From assembly GCA_038120095.1 (NCBI GenBank), contig JAYOKZ010000007.1:1-64000 (forward strand): a DNA stretch of 64,000 nucleotides, read 5' to 3'. The notes under the pieces are model-generated. The model made no database searches. It worked only from the letters and a program-made list of their open reading frames with translations, and was not told where the DNA came from. Of the stretch, positions 1-9,300 are shown one piece after another (the stretch's first letter is position 1; each line of letters starts with the position of its first letter). Origin of the DNA: UBA2589 sp038120095 (GTDB lineage: Bacteria > Gemmatimonadota > Gemmatimonadetes > Longimicrobiales > Gaopeijiaceae). A program made the position numbers and the translations under genes.

Positions 1-38
1 AGAAAAGCTCCTCCAAGGTCGATCGTACCATCGGACAT
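1..38 (-). CDS. 5' fragment of the gene downstream of pilT
   Basis: Only the first twelve codons lie in the window; they read MSDGTIDLGGAF and run off the left edge. The ATG at 38 is preceded by GGAGG with a spacing of about nine bases, and that GGAGG is part of the last codons of pilT, so the two genes are translationally coupled. An alternative in-frame ATG at 47 would overlap the pilT stop as ATGA but has no room for a ribosome site. Position behind pilT suggests another pilus gene such as a second PilT/PilU or PilB ATPase, but the fragment is too short to identify. Confidence 0.6.
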   Translation of the reverse strand, partial: MSDGTIDLGGAF

Positions 39-43
39 CGTCT

Positions 44-1189
44 TCATCCTCCCATCAGGTTGGTCATTTCATCTGCCAGCCCCTGAGTGCCCTGGGGCCC
101 CTCGCCCGCAGTCGGACCACCCGTGGCCGCGCCGAACATGTTCATCTTGAGGTCGAAATCCGAAGGGTTGTTCGCCGCAGCCTTGGCCACCTCGAACTCC
201 ACCTGATTCGACTTCACGAGCTCCATCAGGTGCTGATCGAAGCTCTGAGACCCGTAATGGCTCCTGCCCTCTTCGATCAGGTCCGGAATTTCCTCCATCC
301 GATCGGGGTCGCGCACACAATCGCGGATCGTTGACGTCATGAGGAGGATTTCCATCGCAGCGACGCGCCCGCCCTGACGCCTGGCCACGAGCCGTTGCGA
401 AACGACGGCCTGCAGCGACTCGGACAGCCGAACACGAATCATTTCCTGCTCGCTCGGTTCGAAGACGGCGATGATCCGGGACATCGTCTGCACGGCGTTC
501 TTGGTGTGAAGCGTCGAAATGACCAGGTGACCTGTCTCGGCCGCCTTGAGCGCGGTCTCGATCGTTGTCTTGTCCCGCATCTCTCCGATGAGGATCACAT
601 CCGGGTCCTGCCGCAACACGCTTCGCAGCCCGGATTCGAACGACTCGGTGTCCGTGCCGATATCACGCTGCGTGATCGAGCACTGGTTGTCCCGGTGAAG
701 GAACTCGATGGGGTTCTCGAGCGTGACGATGTGGAGGCGACGGTTTCGGTTCATCCAGTGGATCATCGCCGCCATGGTCGAACTTTTCCCGGACCCGGTG
801 ACCCCGGTCACGAGCACCAGACCCCGCTCGAGACCCGCAATCCGATTGACGATCGGGGGAAGGCCGAGATCCTCGACCGATGGAATCTCGATCGGAATGG
901 AGCGCATCACGATCATCGGCGATCCGCGCTGCTTCAGAATGTTGACCCGGAACCGGCCCACGCCCGGAAGCCCCCACGAGCAGTCATAGTCGTGCAGCTG
1001 CTCGAAGCGGTCGCGGTCTTCCTGATGGGGGATCAGTTTGAGCGCGATCCCCTTGACCTGATCGACCGACAGTTTCTGCTGGGTGAGGGGCTGAAGTTCC
1101 CCGTGAATCCGGGCCCGCATGAAGTCGCCGGCCTTGATGTGGATATCACTCGCCCCGCGCTCGACCGCCGCCTTGAACAGTTCCTGCAT
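44..1189 (-). CDS. pilT: type IV pilus retraction ATPase, PilT/PilU family
   Basis: Cytoplasmic hexameric ATPase that powers depolymerisation of type IV pili. The 381-residue product has the usual PilT layout: an N-terminal PAS-like region, Walker A GVTGSGKSST near residue 130, an Asp box (TLENPIEF), Walker B (DVILIGEMRD) and the His box (GHLVISTLHTKNA). The reading frame is open further upstream, but the ATG at 1189 is preceded by GAGAGGAG and gives the canonical N-terminus, so the long version is rejected. The C-terminus is a Gly/Thr-rich tail of about 40 residues. PilT and PilU are hard to separate by eye. An unlinked type IV pilin lies at 47.3 kb. Confidence 0.93.
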   Translation of the reverse strand: MQELFKAAVERGASDIHIKAGDFMRARIHGELQPLTQQKLSVDQVKGIALKLIPHQEDRDRFEQLHDYDCSWGLPGVGRFRVNILKQRGSPMIVMRSIPIEIPSVEDLGLPPIVNRIAGLERGLVLVTGVTGSGKSSTMAAMIHWMNRNRRLHIVTLENPIEFLHRDNQCSITQRDIGTDTESFESGLRSVLRQDPDVILIGEMRDKTTIETALKAAETGHLVISTLHTKNAVQTMSRIIAVFEPSEQEMIRVRLSESLQAVVSQRLVARRQGGRVAAMEILLMTSTIRDCVRDPDRMEEIPDLIEEGRSHYGSQSFDQHLMELVKSNQVEFEVAKAAANNPSDFDLKMNMFGAATGGPTAGEGPQGTQGLADEMTNLMGG

Positions 1190-1301
1190 GGACTCCTCTC
1201 TTCCACCGCATTGGAAGGACGGAAGATAGTCCCGCGTGCGGGCCGACGCGATTGTCCCTCGTCTCTTGCCCGGCCGCGATCCAGCGGCACGGGTAGACCG
1301 G

Positions 1302-2321
1302 TCAACCGATCGCGCTGCGCCAGTCGAGGCCCATGCGCTCTCGAACCTCACTCATCGTCTCACGAGCAATCGACCGCGCTCTCGCAGCACCATCGTCCAG
1401 GATGTCACGCACACGCCCGGGATCCGCATGCAGCTCGGCCGCACGCTCACGGAACGGCGCGAATGAATCCGCGATGTTGTCGGAAAGAAGCCGCTTGCAG
1501 TCGACGCATCCGATCGTACCCGCACGACACTGCGCGTCGATGTCGGCGCGTGTGGCGTCGTCGCTGAAGAACTTGTGCAGCGTGAAGACGTTACAGATCT
1601 CCGGGCGACCCGGATCATCGCGCCGAACCCTCTGCGGATCCGTGACGGCCGTGCGCACCTTCGCCCACACGTCGTCCGGCTCCGACAGTACCGGAATCGT
1701 GTTGTCCAGCGACTTGCTCATCTTGGCCTCACCATCGAGGCCCATGATCCGGCCCACGTCCTCGGCGATCAGCGGCTCTGTCTCGGGAAACGTGTCGCCG
1801 TATGCAGCGTTGAACTTCCGTGCGACATCGCGCGTCATCTCGAGATGCTGTTTCTGGTCCTCACCCACGGGCACCCCGTCGGCCTTGTACAGCAGGATGT
1901 CCGCGGCCTGGAGGATGGGATAGTTGAGGATCCCGGCAGGGATCGAGTCGAATCGCTGTGACTTGTCCTTGAACTGCGTCATCCTCTCGAGATCCCCGAC
2001 CGGCGTGACCGCGTTGAAGAGCCACGCCAGCTCGGTGTGTTCGGGTACGTCGGACTGTACGAAGATGATCGCCTTCTCGGGGTCCAGCCCGACCGCCAGG
2101 AAGGAGATCGCCAGGTCGAGGACGTTCCCGGGCGTCTCCGAGGGATCTCCACCGGCCGTGATCGCGTGCTGGTCCACGATGCACCAGATGCAATCGTAGT
2201 CATCCTGCATCGCGACCCAGCGACGCAACGCGCCGAGGTAATTGCCGAGGTGCGCCTCTCCGGATGGCTGCATGCCGCTGAAGATGCGCTTTTTCTTTCC
2301 GCTGGAGTCCGGGCTGATCAT
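1302..2321 (-). CDS. trpS: tryptophanyl-tRNA synthetase
   Basis: Class Ic aminoacyl-tRNA synthetase charging tRNA-Trp. The 339-residue protein shows the HIGH-like signature SGMQPSGEAHLGNYLGA near the N-terminus and the KMSKS loop as KMSKSLDN near residue 200, with family-typical length. The ATG at 2321 starts about fifteen residues before the HIGH motif; the frame is open upstream but that sequence is arginine-rich filler. It is separated from pilT by about 110 bases and transcribed divergently from the phosphatase gene at 2458. Confidence 0.95.
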   Translation of the reverse strand: MISPDSSGKKKRIFSGMQPSGEAHLGNYLGALRRWVAMQDDYDCIWCIVDQHAITAGGDPSETPGNVLDLAISFLAVGLDPEKAIIFVQSDVPEHTELAWLFNAVTPVGDLERMTQFKDKSQRFDSIPAGILNYPILQAADILLYKADGVPVGEDQKQHLEMTRDVARKFNAAYGDTFPETEPLIAEDVGRIMGLDGEAKMSKSLDNTIPVLSEPDDVWAKVRTAVTDPQRVRRDDPGRPEICNVFTLHKFFSDDATRADIDAQCRAGTIGCVDCKRLLSDNIADSFAPFRERAAELHADPGRVRDILDDGAARARSIARETMSEVRERMGLDWRSAIG

Positions 2322-2420
2322 CCGAGCGTCCGTGGTCGCGAAGTGAGGTCGGACGGCTAAGTTAGCGGCGGCCGTATCGGGACGGCACCTCGCCTGCCCC
2401 TGATGCCACCCTGTTTTCTC

Positions 2421-2436
2421 CTCCCCACGTGGGGAG
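2421..2436. repeat. perfect 16-base palindrome between trpS and the phosphatase gene
   Basis: CTCCCCACGTGGGGAG is a perfect inverted repeat with no spacer, placed in the divergent intergenic region, 21 bases before the GTG of the downstream gene and about 100 bases upstream of trpS. No T-run follows it on either strand, so it is more like a dimeric regulator site than a terminator. The regulator is unknown. Confidence 0.45.
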
Positions 2437-2457
2437 CATTCCGAGACCTGCCTCGCC

Positions 2458-3255
2458 GTGGATCCCCTTCTTCGCACCGCCCGAGACGCCGCCGAGGCGG
2501 CCGCACGCATTCACCGACGCGACGCCGGCCGAATCGTCCTGGCAGGAGCTACCGTCAAGGCACGCGCCGACTATGTGTCACAGACCGATATCGACGCGCA
2601 GGAGGCCGCTCTCGACGTCATACGAGCGAACCATCCGGATCATGCGATCCTCGCCGAAGAAAGCGACGATTCAGTCGAGGATCAGCTCGCCCGCTGGGAC
2701 GGGCGCCCGCTCTGGATCGTAGACCCGCTCGACGGCACGGCGAACTTCCTGCACGAGCACCCTCACTACTGCTCCAGCGTGGCCGTCGCGGTGGACGGGC
2801 GTCCGGTGGCAGGGGCCGTGGTGTCGGGGTCGACCGGCGAGCGCTGGTGGGCATCCGAGGGCGAGGGGACGTACAAGAGTGGTCGCAGGATCCATGTCTC
2901 CTCCGAGCGCCCCCTGATCGAAGCCATGGTGGGGACCGGGTTTCCCTTCAAGATGCTCGAGCTCATGCCCGACTACCTCGGCCAACTGGACCGGGTCCTC
3001 CACTCCGCGTCCGGGGTGAGGAGGGCCGGATCCGCAGCTCTTGATCTCTGCTATCTGGCGCAGGGATCGCTCGACGCCTTCTGGGAGGAGATTCTCATGC
3101 CCTGGGATTTCGCGGCGGGCCTGGTCCTCGTTCGAGAGGCCGGGGGTGTGCTGTCCCGGCCCGACGGCTCGGACCTCGAGATCGCTCCCGGGAAGGTCCG
3201 GGGGGCGAACAGCCGGGCGCTGCTCGACGAGTTGCGGTCGACCCTCGGGGACTGA
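2458..3255 (+). CDS. inositol monophosphatase family protein (SuhB/CysQ superfamily)
   Basis: Mg2+-dependent sugar or inositol phosphatase. The 265-residue product carries the metal-binding Glu (ILAEES), motif A WIVDPLDGTANF and motif B PWDFAAGLVLVREAGG, all in the expected order and spacing. The start is GTG at 2458 with only a weak ribosome site; no better start precedes the first helix. Substrate cannot be fixed: inositol-1-phosphate, histidinol phosphate and 3'-phosphoadenosine phosphatases share these motifs. It stands alone, divergent from trpS and convergent with hsp20. Confidence 0.88.
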   Translation: MDPLLRTARDAAEAAARIHRRDAGRIVLAGATVKARADYVSQTDIDAQEAALDVIRANHPDHAILAEESDDSVEDQLARWDGRPLWIVDPLDGTANFLHEHPHYCSSVAVAVDGRPVAGAVVSGSTGERWWASEGEGTYKSGRRIHVSSERPLIEAMVGTGFPFKMLELMPDYLGQLDRVLHSASGVRRAGSAALDLCYLAQGSLDAFWEEILMPWDFAAGLVLVREAGGVLSRPDGSDLEIAPGKVRGANSRALLDELRSTLGD

Positions 3256-3264
3256 ATACGGCAA

Positions 3265-3295
3265 GGCGGGCCCGGACCTCCTGTCCGGACCCGCC
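3265..3295. terminator. hairpin between convergent phosphatase and hsp20 genes
   Basis: Arms GGCGGGCCCGGAC (3265-3277) and GTCCGGACCCGCC (3283-3295) pair over 13 positions with a single C-A mismatch and a 5-base loop. There is no clear T-run on either side. Its position ten bases after one stop codon and 28 before the other suggests a shared bidirectional terminator. Confidence 0.6.
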
Positions 3296-3323
3296 CGACC
3301 CACCGATTGAGGATATCGCGCCG

Positions 3324-3779
3324 CTACCGCGTAATCGCGATCCGTCGCCCCTTCGCTTCGGGAGCCTTCGGGATCGTCACCGTCAGAACTCCGCGGTCGA
3401 AGGTCGCAACGATGCTGCTGGAGTCGACGGTCCTCGGCAGGGTGAACGAACGGCTGAAAGAGCCGAAATATCGCTCGCGGACGTGGTACTTCCGCTCGTG
3501 ATCCGATCCTCGCTCAGCCTCTGCCTTTTCTCCCGAGATCGTCAGCACGCTGTTCTCGAACTCGATCGCGATGTCTTCCTCTCCCAGACCGGGGAGTTCC
3601 GCAGTGAGCACGAGTCCATCGTTCGTCTCGGTCACGGTCACGGCGGGACTCCACCGTCCCTCCGTGGTGAAACCGAAGACCGGATCGTCGAAGAACCGGG
3701 AGAAGCGGGTTGGCATGAAATCGAGGTCAGCCCACGGAGCGAGAGCGGGCCGGCGGATGGAATATTTCGTGATGGCCAT
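3324..3779 (-). CDS. small heat shock protein, Hsp20/alpha-crystallin family
   Basis: ATP-independent holdase chaperone. The 151-residue protein has a short N-terminal arm, then the alpha-crystallin domain with ELPGLGEEDIAIEF, the strand LTISGEK, and the conserved RGVLTVTIPK near the C-terminus, ending in the polar RRIAITR tail that carries the I-x-I anchor. The ATG at 3779 follows a strong GGGAGG site. No CIRCE element is visible upstream. It is a single-gene unit. Confidence 0.93.
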   Translation of the reverse strand: MAITKYSIRRPALAPWADLDFMPTRFSRFFDDPVFGFTTEGRWSPAVTVTETNDGLVLTAELPGLGEEDIAIEFENSVLTISGEKAEAERGSDHERKYHVRERYFGSFSRSFTLPRTVDSSSIVATFDRGVLTVTIPKAPEAKGRRIAITR

Positions 3780-3900
3780 GGAAACCTCCCTGGAGGGTTG
3801 GCTGTTCAGATGTTCCTGCGATGCCACTCCAGGGAGCAATCACCGTGCCAGCCTGCCTGCCGTCAATCCTGCCAAAACGAACGTGCACAACGGTTTACAG

Positions 3901-3912
3901 GTATTCCAATAC
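3901..3912. repeat. short inverted repeat upstream of hsp20
   Basis: GTATT-CC-AATAC is a perfect 5-base inverted repeat in the 178-base gap between hsp20 and the sugar kinase stop codon, in the most AT-rich part of that gap, about 120 bases before the hsp20 start. It could be an operator, but it is short enough to be chance. Confidence 0.2.
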
Positions 3913-3957
3913 TGCCACAAGGGCTGTTCACGCGAGCGATCCTGCCGATTCGGCGGA

Positions 3958-4893
3958 TCAACGTCGCAGGGCGAGCCGGGCCGCGCCCATCGGAGGGTCA
4001 ATAGGTCGATCGACCACGTGGAGACCCACATCGACCAGGGCGGACGATACTCGGCGCGCCAGCGGACCGCCGTCGGCCAGGAGCCCTCCCCAGAGTACCA
4101 CCGCAGAGACCGAGTCGCCGGTCCCGGCCCGGGAGACCACGCCCTGAACCAGCGCCGTCAGCGCCGCGACCGCCTCGCTGACGATTCCCGAGGCGGGAGC
4201 ATCCCCCGAATCCGCGGCCCGAACGACCAGAGGAGCGAGGGCCGCCACGTCACGTTTCGCCGCGACATTCACCCATGCGACCAGATCTCCGGGATCGCTC
4301 AGCCCACACGCTTCCAGCAGTTCATCCGACATCAATCCCGACTCCGAGCGCCCGTCAAACTCCGTCATGACGTGCTGGAGCCCACGCAGCCCGATCCAGT
4401 AGCCGCTGCCTTCGTCACCAAGAAGCTGACCCCATCCGCCAACCTGAATCGGCGCACCGGACTCGTCCGAGCCCCACGCGATCGACCCCGTGCCTGCAAT
4501 CAGGAGTACACCGTCTCGCTCCGGGAAGGCATCCTCGTATGCGGCGCAGACATCGGTTCCGACGTTGATTCGATGAGCCAGACGTCCTGACCTCAGGGCG
4601 TCCATGACAGCCCGGGCTGCATCCGGGCTCCCCGCACCGGCGAGCCCTGCCCACAGGCCCTCCAGCGGCAGACCGATGACATCCAGGGACGCGTCCCGGG
4701 TGAGTCGCTCCAGCGCTGCAGACTCCAACGCATCACCGATCGCCCGCGTCACGGCCTCGACGGCCGGCCGGGGATCGGCCACCGTCACAACCGCGCCGGG
4801 AGCCTCACCCCGAGCGACTTCTCGACCGTCCGCATCGACGATCACGGCACGCGTGTGCGTCCCGCCTCCGTCTACCCCTGCGAAAAGGCTCAC
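3958..4893 (-). CDS. BadF/BcrA-family amino-sugar kinase (MurNAc/GlcNAc kinase candidate)
   Basis: ASKHA-fold kinase of 311 residues. Visible motifs are the phosphate-1 loop GVDGGGTHTRA at the N-terminus, the phosphate-2 loop LLIAGTGSIAWG, and LGDEGSGYWIG, which is typical of the eukaryotic-type N-acetylglucosamine kinases and of clostridial MurK. The start is the GTG at 4893, which overlaps the transporter stop as GTGA; a longer frame exists but adds arginine-rich sequence. Being the last gene of a NagZ, NagZ-hydrolase and symporter operon, it probably phosphorylates GlcNAc and/or MurNAc after import. Specificity is inference. Confidence 0.8.
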   Translation of the reverse strand: MSLFAGVDGGGTHTRAVIVDADGREVARGEAPGAVVTVADPRPAVEAVTRAIGDALESAALERLTRDASLDVIGLPLEGLWAGLAGAGSPDAARAVMDALRSGRLAHRINVGTDVCAAYEDAFPERDGVLLIAGTGSIAWGSDESGAPIQVGGWGQLLGDEGSGYWIGLRGLQHVMTEFDGRSESGLMSDELLEACGLSDPGDLVAWVNVAAKRDVAALAPLVVRAADSGDAPASGIVSEAVAALTALVQGVVSRAGTGDSVSAVVLWGGLLADGGPLARRVSSALVDVGLHVVDRPIDPPMGAARLALRR

Positions 4894-6323
4894 GCCTCGG
4901 GCTGAGTCTGAAACAGTCCTGCGAGGGACCCGACGACGAAGGTGACCGACGAACCAACGAGCACGTACCACGGCCACGCCATGAGATCGCGCATGAGGGT
5001 GACCGTACCGACTCCGACGGCCACACCGATGATCGCAGCGAGCTGGCCCGGGCGCCTGGTGAAGACACCGAGCGCGAATGCGCCGAGCAGGCCCCCGTAG
5101 ACCAGTGATGCAATCCCGAGCGCGACCTCGACCGCAGACGTTCCCTGAGACAGCGGGATGAAGAGGATCGCTCCACCGACGAGCAGCCCGGCCCAGATCA
5201 GAGTGAAGACCTTGCCTGCACGCAGCGTCCGCTCTTCGTCGTCCCGTGCCCCCACCATGGGTGCCCAGTAGTCGTACGCCGTGGCCGATGCGAGCGAGTT
5301 GATCGACGACGAGAGGGACGACATCGCGGCAGCGAAGACACCGGCGATCAGGAGCCCCGTCAGCCCGGGCGGCAGTTGCTGGACGATGAACGTCGCGAAG
5401 ATCTCATCCGTCGAATCGAAGGTGCGTCCTTCGTAGAACGCCCAGAGCCCCAATCCCACCATGAGGAACAGAAGGAACTGCATGATCACGACCACACCGG
5501 AGCCGATCAGCGCCTTCTGTGCGGAGCGCTGGTCCGTACATGTCAGGAGCCGCTGCACGATCAGTTGGTCGGTACCGTGCGACGCCGTCGTGAAAATGGC
5601 CCCGCCGAAAACACCGGCCCACACGGTGTACGGGATGGTGAGATCGGTGGAAAAGTCGAGGACCTGAAGCTTCCCCTCGGCCCCCGCGACCGAGATGACG
5701 CCCGCCCAACCACCCGGGATAATCCACTGGATCGCGACGATCGTGACCACCGCGCCGAAGAGGTAGAGGCCCATCTGAACGGCATCCACCCAGACGACGG
5801 CCTTGATACCCCCGAAGTACGTGTACACGACGGTCAGCACCCCGATGACGGCGATCGACACGGGATACGGCCACCCGGTGATGAGCGCGAGTGGAATCGC
5901 GGTGGCGAAGAGGCGCACCGAATCGGCGAGGAGTCGCGTGACCATGAAGATGGCGGACGTGAAGCGCCGGGCACCGAGCCCGAATCGCCGCTCGAGGAGG
6001 GCATACGCCGTCGTAAGGGATCCCTCGTAGTACGCCGGCAGGAAGAAGGTCGAAACGATGATCCGACCTGCCAGATATCCGAGCGTCAGCTGGAGGAATA
6101 CCAGAGCACCCGCATAAGAAACCCCGGGCACACTGAGAAACGTGAGCGTGCTCGTCTCGGTGGCGACGACCGAGAGCATGACGGCGATCCACGGCAGCGA
6201 GCGGCTGCCGAGAAAATAATCCGTGCCACCTTCCTGATCCCGTCCGAGCCACGCACCCCAGGCGGTGACGCCAAGCAGATAGACGACCAGAACAGCAAAA
6301 TCGAGGGTCGTGAAGCCGGTCAT
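4890..6323 (-). CDS. sodium:solute symporter (SSS family), probable amino-sugar importer
   Basis: Inner-membrane transporter of 477 residues with about thirteen hydrophobic helices. The N-terminus (LDFAVLVVYLLGVTAWGAWLG) and the first cytoplasmic loop with DYFLGSRSLPW are characteristic of the solute:sodium symporter family. Its ATG overlaps the stop of the upstream GH3 fusion as ATGA, and its own stop overlaps the kinase GTG. Family members carry sugars, amino acids, nucleosides or anions. Lying between glycosidases and a sugar kinase, this one probably imports GlcNAc, MurNAc or a related sugar. Confidence 0.87.
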   Translation of the reverse strand: MTGFTTLDFAVLVVYLLGVTAWGAWLGRDQEGGTDYFLGSRSLPWIAVMLSVVATETSTLTFLSVPGVSYAGALVFLQLTLGYLAGRIIVSTFFLPAYYEGSLTTAYALLERRFGLGARRFTSAIFMVTRLLADSVRLFATAIPLALITGWPYPVSIAVIGVLTVVYTYFGGIKAVVWVDAVQMGLYLFGAVVTIVAIQWIIPGGWAGVISVAGAEGKLQVLDFSTDLTIPYTVWAGVFGGAIFTTASHGTDQLIVQRLLTCTDQRSAQKALIGSGVVVIMQFLLFLMVGLGLWAFYEGRTFDSTDEIFATFIVQQLPPGLTGLLIAGVFAAAMSSLSSSINSLASATAYDYWAPMVGARDDEERTLRAGKVFTLIWAGLLVGGAILFIPLSQGTSAVEVALGIASLVYGGLLGAFALGVFTRRPGQLAAIIGVAVGVGTVTLMRDLMAWPWYVLVGSSVTFVVGSLAGLFQTQPEA

Positions 6324-9300
6324 CGGTTCACGCGAGACTGAACCGTACGATCGGTGATCGAGAGGACCGCGGCGTCTGCCACGGCACGACGGAGCGGCAC
6401 GTGTTTCTGATTTTCACGCGTCGGGTGCACACGGTTGGTCAGGAGGATCACCCACAGGTCGAGTTCCGGGTCCATCCAGATCGACGTCCCGGTGTACCCG
6501 GTGTGCCCGAACGATTCGTTCGTGATGTAGTCACCACCGGACGAGCGCTCCGATGGCGTGTCCCATCCGAGTGCACGGGACGACGTATCGTCGAACCGAG
6601 TGGTGAATTCGTCCACCACGTCCGCCTCCACGATGCGTCGCTGCTCGGTCCGACGCACGGGGCACGGCTCTCCCGGCTCACCATCGGCCGAACACGCCGG
6701 CGCCACGCCGTCGTTGAGCATCATTCGGGCGAACACGGAAAGGTCGACCGCCGTCGAGAAAAGTCCGGCGTGCCCGGCGACGCCACCCATTGCGTCCGCA
6801 TTCTCGTCGTGCACCGTCCCCCACACCATCTCATTCCGATAGATGGTGTCGATCTCCGTCGCGGCGATCCGCGGCCGAAGTGACGATTCAGGGTTGTAGC
6901 GCGTCTCCAGCATGCCCAGAGGATTCCATAGGCGCTCCTGCAGAAACGCGTCGAGTGTCTGCCCGCTGATCTCCTCGATGACCCACGCGAGGGTCATGAT
7001 CCCGATATCCGAGTACGCCGTGCGCGACCCGGGATCCGACTCGAGGGCTTCGTTCGCGGCCGCCTGCTTGTAGGCATCCATTCCACTGAATTCGAAGTAC
7101 CATGTTCGGAACGGGATCAGTCCGGTTCGATGCGTCAGGAGGTGCCGCACCGTCACCGAGTTCTTTCGCTCGTCTCCCGCCGCCCACCAGGGCAGATACT
7201 CCACGACCGGGGCATCGAGGTCGAGCGACCCATCTCCGACCAGCATCATGGCAGCCGTCGTCGTCCCGACCACCTTGGATACGGAAGCCAGATCGAAGAT
7301 CGACGTGGGGGTCGCCGGCCGTCTCGTCCCATACTGGAGTTCACCGAAACCCTTCAGTGAGACGAGTCGACCATGCCGGCCGATTGCGACGGCAGCTCCG
7401 GAAAAAGCAGAATCCGCGATCCCCGCGACGATGACCGAGTCGACGACGGCAAGCCGCGCCGACGACATGCCGACTGACTCGGGCTCGGCGACGGTCTGAT
7501 TGCTGCCTCGTGGGCCACCTCCACGAGCGGCGAGAATGCCCGCCGCCACGACCGGATCCTCGAGTTCGAGCGTCGCGAGTCGATCGGTCACCTTCGGTCG
7601 GTCGAGGCCTTCCCCGAGATCATGGAACGGCGGAAGGGGGATGGGCAGCCGGCCACTGATCGCTTCCTCACCGAAGAGAGCCGCGACCGCGGCCCTCTGC
7701 GAACGATCCCGGTCGCCCCACGCGAGCATGTAGCTCCCTACGTCCGGGACGGCTGCAAGGAGATAGGGATTGCCGAACGACACCATCACGGTCGGCTTCT
7801 TTCCCACGGCCGACGCAATGAGTTCGCGGAAGGGTTCGGGGATCGCCTCCTCCGTCGACCCCGCTGAGGCCGAGACGTAGGCCGTGACGATCACCCGATC
7901 GACCTGATCGACCGCGGAGAGCGCAGCGGCGTAGGCCGCAGAGTCGCTTCGCTCATCGAGGCGAATATTCACCAGGTCGACGACACGGTCCTGGAGCTCG
8001 GACGCGAATGCGCGGTTGGCCCACAGTCGAGTCGAGCCGGCATAGCGAATGTGCAGCGTCGGGGCCGTGGAGAGCCCATCCATCGGGAGGAGTCGATCCT
8101 CGTCCCGCACCAGCGTGATTGAGCGCGTGGCCGCCGTATCGGCGAAGGCATTGTGCGCTCCGATGCCCACGACGCGGTCCACCTCGTCGAGCGAAACGAA
8201 GCGATTGCGGTGCAGTCCAAGTCGGGCCTTCAGCGTGAGGATCCGTCGAGCCGACTCCTCCAGTCGATCACGAGTCATCCGCCCGCTGCTCACCGCCTCG
8301 ACGATCGCGTCGATCACCTCGGACACGGCCTTCGGGGACAGCACCACGTCCGATCCCGCCTCGAGAGCACGGATCGACGCTTCCCCGAGACCGTACATGT
8401 CGGTGATACCCCGCATCGTCATCGCATCCGTGAACACGATGCCCTCGAAACCCAGATCATTCCTGAGAATGTCCGTCATGACCTCGGGGGCGAGCGTCGC
8501 AGGAGGCGCTCCTGGCCCGAGGATCTCGGGCAACTGCACGTGGGCCGTCATGATGGCATCGACACCCCCGTCGATCGCCGCCTCGAACGGGGCCAGTTCG
8601 AGTTCGTCAAGCCGAGGACGGTCCGCGTCCACCACCGGAATCCCGATGTGGGAGTCAGTCGACGTATCCCCGTGACCCGGGAAGTGCTTGCCCGTGGTGA
8701 ACGCCCCACCCTCTCGCGCACCACGGATGAACGCGGTTCCGAGGCGAGAGACGAGATCGGGATCACCTCCGAAGGATCGGGTCGCAATGACCGGATTGTC
8801 CGGATTCGAGTTCACATCGAGCACCGGCGAGAAGAGCAGGTGCACGCCACTCGCCCGCGCTTCACGCGCCGTGATGCGACCGTACTCGTACGCAAAACGC
8901 TCGTCCCCGATCGCGCCGAACGCCATCGTCGGCGGAAAGTCCGTACCCCCGCCCTGAGGCAGCATGGAGGGGAGCGCGAAGGATCCGTTGATCCTCATGC
9001 CGGGGCCGCCGTTCTCGAAGTCGGCGGTCACGATCAGTGGGACCTCGGCGCGCGACTGCAATTCGTTGAGCTTGGCGACATAGGCATGCGGCGTCCCGAT
9101 CGAAGGCGAAACGCCTCCAATCCGGTCGTCTTCGACCCACGCGCGCAAAGGCTCGAACTCCGGGCTGGTCGCCGTGACGTATCCTCCAGGTATCCACTCA
9201 ATGATGACCTGTCCGATCAGCTCTCGAAGCGAAAAACCCTCGAGCGTCGTCTCGACCCACGCTTGGTCCTCGGCACCCAGCTGGTCGGCAATCTCATGCT

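Noticed and set aside
395..1567. Plus-strand frame of 390 codons across pilT and the trpS end
   Set aside because: It runs antisense to well-conserved PilT motifs and has no protein-like features.
3780..3957. CIRCE or heat-shock sigma promoter upstream of hsp20
   Set aside because: No TTAGCACTC-N9-GAGTGCTAA repeat is present, and the best -35/-10 pair (TTGTGG, TAAACC at 17 bases) is too weak to report as a promoter.
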